Source: Paenibacillus endophyticus (GTDB taxonomy: Bacteria > Bacillota > Bacilli > Paenibacillales > Paenibacillaceae). Taken from it: a DNA stretch of 64,000 nt. Positions 60,140 through 64,000 of this stretch are shown in pieces. The translations under genes and the position numbers were made by a program. Below the pieces are notes generated by a model. It saw nothing but the letters and a program-made list of their open reading frames with translations, did not search any database and had not been told where the DNA came from. The stretch spans positions 434,001 through 498,000 of the forward strand of contig NZ_JACHXW010000002.1 in the NCBI RefSeq assembly GCF_014192395.1. Direction: 5' to 3'. The stretch's first letter is position 1; every line of letters starts with the position of its first letter.

Positions 60140-61519
60140 TTATTCCGCGTTCCCGCTCACTTCTCCGGCATGGTAGCCTTTTTCGCCAAATGGCTGCAGC
60201 TTCTCCAGCCACTGCTCCTTCAATGCACCGACCTCCCGGTTGTATTGACGTACCATATCAACGGGCTGACGGCCCTCCGGATCCAAAACGTCTTTATAAT
60301 CATAGCGAATCTTTTGATCCAATTTAACGGTCTCAAGAACGAGAAAAGAAAAGTTTTCACTCCCGAATTGCTTCCATTCTTTCTGCAGTTCTTTACTCGC
60401 ATGGGTACCCATATTCAGCATGAATTGCTCTCTCCCCCACAGTGCATCCAGATTGGTCGAGCCTCCGATATACAGCTTGCCATTGGCATTATTTTTAATT
60501 TGAAATACACCCATCACACGTTCGCGCTCCTGATACTCAGCCGTTAATTGCTTGCGCTTCGCTTTATCCATTTTCACTTCATCCTTTCGTTTGTCTTCTT
60601 GCTGCTCTGTCTTGCTTTGCGCTTTCTGTTTGATCTGCTCTTTCTGTTTGCTCTGCTTTCCTTGTTTAGCCTTCGTTTCCTGCTTCAATGCAGCGCCTTG
60701 TACTTCTAGATCTTTTTTCTTTGGCGCCGCTGCCCCAGTGCTGCTGTCAGCTGCATCCTTCACCCAATAAGCACGCCCATCATCGCTTCGGTCAAGGAAG
60801 CCGTATTCAATTAAATAACGTCTCAGCGTTACGTAATCCTCTTCCCAGAACGCAACCAGCTTTTCGTTGACTGCCTTCTCGCTATATTTGGTTCCAATAT
60901 TGAAAAAGGAAGCGATATGGCGCAGGACGGCAATTTTCCGCTTCTCTTTGCGTGGAAATGAAGCAAGAGGCCCATTCAGCCCTTTCGGCAAATATTGCTT
61001 CAGTAACGCTGCATTCTCATCTTCTGTTATGGCATAACGCTCATCCACCTGCGTGGCAGTACGATGAACGGGTACGAATCGCGGAGCAGCCGCGCCTTGC
61101 TCCATCATCTCCATTATGGCGAGCAGCAGCTTTGCTTGCTTCGCCTTCTCTTTCAGGACAAAGCGATGATTGCGAATGGTTGACGTGCTGCCCGCACCGC
61201 TAAGGCTCATGAGCTCTTGGTCCGACAGCTTCTTGGAAAAGCCGCGGATGAGTTCCTTCTGCAAATCGGTCAAGCCGGTTTGCCGCTTGTCGAGCTCCAG
61301 TAAATAATCAAGCATGGAGCCATGCGACTGTTTCACGTGATGTCCGGCGTACTTTCTCGCTTCAAACCATCTCCCCGATGGCTCCTCCCGGAAAATCTCC
61401 CCGTCCTCGAAGCCTTCTCCGCATATGAGGCAATAATAATACCCCTCCGCTTCCTCATAGACATACCCCTGCTTCAACTCCTCAATCGAAGCATTCCAAA
61501 ACCGTTCATCCGAATTCAT
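60140..61519 (-). CDS. Zinc finger - DUF2087 - GIY-YIG nuclease-like fusion
   Basis: A 459-residue protein with four parts. The first (20-75) is a C2H2-type metal site: YYCLICGEGFEDG with Cys-x2-Cys and GHHVKQSH with His residues. The second (85-150) is a LuxR/sigma-4-like HTH (LQKELIRGFSKKLSDQELMSLSGAGSTSTIRNHRFVLKEK). The third (160-265) is DUF2087 (LKQYLPKGLNGPLASFPRKEKRKIAVLRHIA...TLRRYLIEYGFLDRSDDGRAYW). A long Lys/Gln linker (275-345) leads to a GIY-YIG domain (GVFQIKNNANGKLYIGGSTNL, GIY replaced by GVF). DUF2087 and HTH suggest regulation, the GIY-YIG domain DNA cutting or binding. The ATG at 61519 follows ACGAGGTG. Confidence 0.82.
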   Translation of the reverse strand: MNSDERFWNASIEELKQGYVYEEAEGYYYCLICGEGFEDGEIFREEPSGRWFEARKYAGHHVKQSHGSMLDYLLELDKRQTGLTDLQKELIRGFSKKLSDQELMSLSGAGSTSTIRNHRFVLKEKAKQAKLLLAIMEMMEQGAAAPRFVPVHRTATQVDERYAITEDENAALLKQYLPKGLNGPLASFPRKEKRKIAVLRHIASFFNIGTKYSEKAVNEKLVAFWEEDYVTLRRYLIEYGFLDRSDDGRAYWVKDAADSSTGAAAPKKKDLEVQGAALKQETKAKQGKQSKQKEQIKQKAQSKTEQQEDKRKDEVKMDKAKRKQLTAEYQERERVMGVFQIKNNANGKLYIGGSTNLDALWGREQFMLNMGTHASKELQKEWKQFGSENFSFLVLETVKLDQKIRYDYKDVLDPEGRQPVDMVRQYNREVGALKEQWLEKLQPFGEKGYHAGEVSGNAE

Positions 61520-61535
61520 ATACAAACACCTCGTC

Positions 61536-61588
61536 ATTTCGTTTGTTTAATTTATAGACATTATATAATTTCGTTTGTTTATTTTCAA
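61536..61588 (-). promoter_or_regulatory. SigA-type promoter with repeated operator motif before the GIY-YIG gene
   Basis: On the minus strand TTGAAA (61588-61583) and TATAAT (61565-61560) are 17 bases apart, a near-ideal vegetative promoter. The 14-mer TAAACAAACGAAAT occurs twice: in the spacer (61581-61568) and just downstream (61549-61536). These direct repeats are likely binding sites of a regulator, perhaps the encoded HTH protein itself. Confidence 0.65.
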
Positions 61589-61751
61589 TACAATTCGGTA
61601 AACATCTTATTTCACACAAATCAGGCATAAGCCAGATAGACGCCATTAAGCAAAGCTTCTTGTCTCATTGCATAAATTCTCATAATATCGCATAATTATT
61701 CCGACGCATCATTTTGGAGGATTATTTTCATATAAGAAAAAGAGGTTGAGC

Positions 61752-62381
61752 TTGAAAAAGGAGGTGAAGGCTATTAAGCTTCTATGTGAATCAGATAACC
61801 TAGACGATTACTTAACCGAAACAGCCGAAGTGAATTATAACCATCCGTTAATCGTTGCGTTATTCTCTTCATTGGTCAGATCGTCAAACGATCCAATTGG
61901 CTTTGTTAAAAATAGCTACGAGTATGTTCGTGACGAAATTAATCATTCATGGGATATCCAGAGTTCAAGAGTCACTTGTACAGCCTCTGAGACGTTGCTA
62001 TATCAAGAGGGCATTTGCTATGCAAAAGCTAACCTGCTGAGTGCACTATTGAGAAAAGCAGGTATACCCGCCGGCTTTTGTTATCAGCGGCTAACGTTGG
62101 GGGACACACCGGAGAGCGGTTATTGCATTCATGCTTTGAATGGGGTCTATATCGCCAAGTACGACCAATGGATACGCCTTGACGCAAGGGGAAATAAAAA
62201 AGGGGTGCATGCCGAATTTTCAATAGATACGGAGAAGCTCGCATTTCCAATTCGACCTGAATATGGCGAAGTCGATTATCCTTACATTTTCAGACGGCCA
62301 AACCATAAGACAATCGAGGCATTACGGCAAAATACGGATTGCAAAACGATGTATCTTCACAGTCTTCCTAGTCAATTATAG
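61752..62381 (+). CDS. Transglutaminase-like protein, 209 aa
   Basis: A 209-residue cytosolic protein of the transglutaminase-like superfamily. The nucleophile Cys is in YQEGICYAKANLLSALLRKAGIPAGFCYQ, the His in GYCIHALNGVYI and the Asp in WIRLDARGNKKG, so the triad is complete. The start is uncertain. TTG at 61752 has GAGG 6 bases upstream; a perfect AAGGAGGTGA site (61758-61767) lies inside that reading and points 8 bases on to an in-frame ATT at 61773. It probably acts as a peptidase or amidase; the substrate is unknown. Confidence 0.82.
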   Translation: MKKEVKAIKLLCESDNLDDYLTETAEVNYNHPLIVALFSSLVRSSNDPIGFVKNSYEYVRDEINHSWDIQSSRVTCTASETLLYQEGICYAKANLLSALLRKAGIPAGFCYQRLTLGDTPESGYCIHALNGVYIAKYDQWIRLDARGNKKGVHAEFSIDTEKLAFPIRPEYGEVDYPYIFRRPNHKTIEALRQNTDCKTMYLHSLPSQL

Positions 62382-62405
62382 CGATAACAGGTAAACATAA
62401 TAACT

Positions 62406-62456
62406 AAAATGCTGCTGCCATGAACGATACTTTCTCGTCAATGTCAGCAGCATTTT
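62406..62456. terminator. Bidirectional terminator between convergent genes
   Basis: AAAATGCTGCTG and CAGCAGCATTTT pair with CAT/ATG beyond a single mismatch, around a 19-base loop. It lies between the transglutaminase-like gene and the Fsr-type MFS gene, which converge here. Confidence 0.75.
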
Positions 62457-62485
62457 CAAAATAAAGATCAATCTCCGTTCGGAAA

Positions 62486-63715
62486 CTACGACTCTTTCCT
62501 ATCCTTCGGTAGCAGCATCGCTAACATGCCGATAAGCGGCAGCACGCTGCATGCCATCATAACAAAGCTGAGCGAGCGGCTGTCTGCTAGGTGTCCCAAC
62601 ACAACAGCGCCAAGTCCGCCCATGCCGAACGCTAATCCCGTAATCAGGCCCGATGCAGTGCCTACCTTGCCAGGCATAAGCTCCTGCGCGTAGACGACGC
62701 TGACGGAGAAGCCTGATTGAAGGATGAAACCGAGCAGCACAATCAATGGATAAACGAGCGGAAGTGGCAAATGTGGGAGCGCCAGCGCGAAAGGCGCCGC
62801 TCCAAGAATAGACAGCAGCATCATTTTTTTGCGCCCAATCCGGTCTGCCAGAATTCCTCCCAGAAAAGTGCCTGCTACACCGGCTGCCATAAACAAAAAC
62901 AGTGGAATCTGTGCTTGCTTGATCGTAATGCCGTAGGATTCAACTAAAAAGAACTGATAGAAATTGCCGATGGCAGCGGCATACCAGGAACGAGCAAACA
63001 CGATAAAAAACAGAATCGCTAGTGCGAAGCCGACAACACGAGGCGCCAGAGAAGCTCTCGGAGCAACGCCGCTTGCTTTCCGCTGCTCTATCCTGGCCGC
63101 CTGCTGAGCCAGCTGTGACTTATACCAAGGCACAACCTTCATCAATACAATGATGGCAGCAGCAGCCAGCAGCGTTCCCCATACCGCGCCTTTTTGACCT
63201 AGTGGGATAAAGATCCAGAGCGTCATTAACGGACCGAGCATTTGGCCAAAATTGCCGCCGACCTGATAAATGGATTGCGAGAAGGCTCTGCGTGACCCTG
63301 CCGCTAAGTGCACGACACGCGAGCCCTCCGGATGGAATACGGCTGAGCCGAGCCCCACGAATACAACGGCCAGCAGCACCAAATAAAAGTTTGGAGCAAA
63401 TGCCAAGCCGACCATTCCCGCCATGCTGGAAAGCATTCCGATCGGAAGCATCCAAGGGTTCGGCTTTTTATCCGAAATTAATCCAACCACAGGCTGCATG
63501 ACCGAAGAGGTCATATTAAGGGTAAAAGCAATCCAGCCGATCTGCGCCATGCTAAGCTTGAGCGATTCCGCGAGCACCGGGAATAAAGCGGAAACGACTG
63601 ATTGCATCATATCGTTCATGAGATGAACGGAGCTGATACAGATCAAAATGGCATAAACCGTCGCGGATTTAACCGCCTCTTTGCTGCTATGTTGTGAGGC
63701 AAGCGGTGCTGACAT
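62486..63715 (-). CDS. Fsr-type (fosmidomycin resistance-like) MFS efflux protein
   Basis: A 409-residue 12-TM transporter. It has SSVHLMNDMMQSVVSALFPVLAESLKLSMAQIGWIAF at the N-terminus and VGLGSAVFHPEGSRVVHLAAG, the hallmark of the Fsr group. The second-half loop GGILADRIGRKKMMLLSIL and MPGKVGTASGLITGLAFGMGGLGAVVLGHLAD at the end also fit. The ATG follows GAAAGGAAGG. It is a monocistronic drug-efflux-type gene; fosmidomycin itself is only the named family prototype. Confidence 0.92.
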   Translation of the reverse strand: MSAPLASQHSSKEAVKSATVYAILICISSVHLMNDMMQSVVSALFPVLAESLKLSMAQIGWIAFTLNMTSSVMQPVVGLISDKKPNPWMLPIGMLSSMAGMVGLAFAPNFYLVLLAVVFVGLGSAVFHPEGSRVVHLAAGSRRAFSQSIYQVGGNFGQMLGPLMTLWIFIPLGQKGAVWGTLLAAAAIIVLMKVVPWYKSQLAQQAARIEQRKASGVAPRASLAPRVVGFALAILFFIVFARSWYAAAIGNFYQFFLVESYGITIKQAQIPLFLFMAAGVAGTFLGGILADRIGRKKMMLLSILGAAPFALALPHLPLPLVYPLIVLLGFILQSGFSVSVVYAQELMPGKVGTASGLITGLAFGMGGLGAVVLGHLADSRSLSFVMMACSVLPLIGMLAMLLPKDRKES

Positions 63716-63782
63716 GATCGCAAGTCCTTCCTTTCTTGTCGAAATGCCCTCATTTCCGTGTTCGGATCATGCTGGGCTTAAC

Positions 63783-64000
63783 CTATTTTGCAAATTTGAT
63801 GCATACCGGGCTTTGCAATTGAAGCGAAGCTGCCGTCTTCGTTAATGTTCCATTCTCCGCATCGACCGCAAATACCGCAATGTTGCCTGATTTCTGGTGC
63901 GCTGCCAGCAAATGGCCGCCGTCAGGCGTAATCGCAAAGTTTCTCGGCGATTCGCCGCCGCAATCCACATGCTGGATCAAGCTCAGCTCGCCAGTTGTTT
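63783..64000 (-). CDS. Lactonase-family (YkgB/6-phosphogluconolactonase-type) beta-propeller, C-terminal fragment
   Basis: Only the last 72 residues lie inside the window. GGESPRNFAITPDGGHLLAAHQKSGNIAVF and LQLQSPVCIKF are the last blades and the ending of the seven-bladed lactonase family, which in some members hydrolyses 6-phosphogluconolactone. The frame is open at base 64000. The gap to the Fsr-type gene is 67 bp, so the two could be co-transcribed. The start is outside. Confidence 0.85.
   Translation of the reverse strand, partial: TTGELSLIQHVDCGGESPRNFAITPDGGHLLAAHQKSGNIAVFAVDAENGTLTKTAASLQLQSPVCIKFAK

Overview
The window looks like chromosomal DNA of a Paenibacillaceae bacterium (Paenibacillus or a close relative). 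This is inferred from the moderate GC content, strong AGGAGG-type ribosome binding sites with many TTG and GTG starts, a YesMN/Lpl-type sugar transport system, an SLH-domain surface protein, a sporulation-kinase-like sensor, a bacilliredoxin, DUF3243 and DUF3905 proteins and a Bacillus-type xyl locus. No rRNA, tRNA, CRISPR array, insertion sequence or prophage was recognised.

Layout. 0-2.8 kb: a sugar-binding lipoprotein (cut by the left edge) behind its LacI-family regulator, with matching operators in front of both. 2.9-9.1 kb: a small hypothetical gene, an ABC-F ATPase, a Gfo/Idh/MocA oxidoreductase preceded by a 38-bp tandem array of palindromes, an MBL-fold hydrolase and a CvfC-like protein. 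9.4-18.2 kb: a DHA2 efflux pump with a divergent TetR-type regulator, a transglutaminase-like protein, an araC-mutY-KDPG aldolase-hydrolase run, a lipoprotein cytochrome c and acpS. 18.2-21.5 kb: a copper-type operon (DUF4198 protein, then a CopC-CopD fusion) whose leader can fold into a hairpin that covers the first ribosome binding site. 21.7-33.1 kb: a carbohydrate locus with a YesMN two-component system, an LplA/B/C-type ABC importer, a six-hairpin glycosidase, a lyase-like protein and a divergent SGNH hydrolase. 33.2-44.6 kb: household and small genes (DUF3243, MFS, DUF2809, nadE, bacilliredoxin, two small acidic proteins, KinB-like kinase, lipase-like hydrolase, YtfP-like flavoprotein, a PAS-HTH regulator). 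44.7-49.0 kb: xylAB with divergent xylR, xylO and a cre-like site. 49.0-50.9 kb: a non-coding higher-order repeat array with 31 short inverted-repeat cores. 51.0-58.6 kb: a two-gene operon for an SLH protein and a 2160-residue secreted multidomain protein. 58.9-64 kb: an MFS exporter, a zinc-finger/DUF2087/GIY-YIG fusion, a transglutaminase-like protein, a Fsr-type MFS pump and the end of a lactonase-type propeller.

The genes most clearly working together are the LacI-controlled importer at the left edge, the YesMN-Lpl-glycosidase locus and xylABR. All three fit a plant-polysaccharide-degrading soil bacterium. The least explained material is the hairpin repeat array (49.0-50.9 kb), the giant surface protein beside it, the 38-bp palindrome array (6.2-6.4 kb) and the RBS-covering hairpin of the copper operon (21.4 kb).
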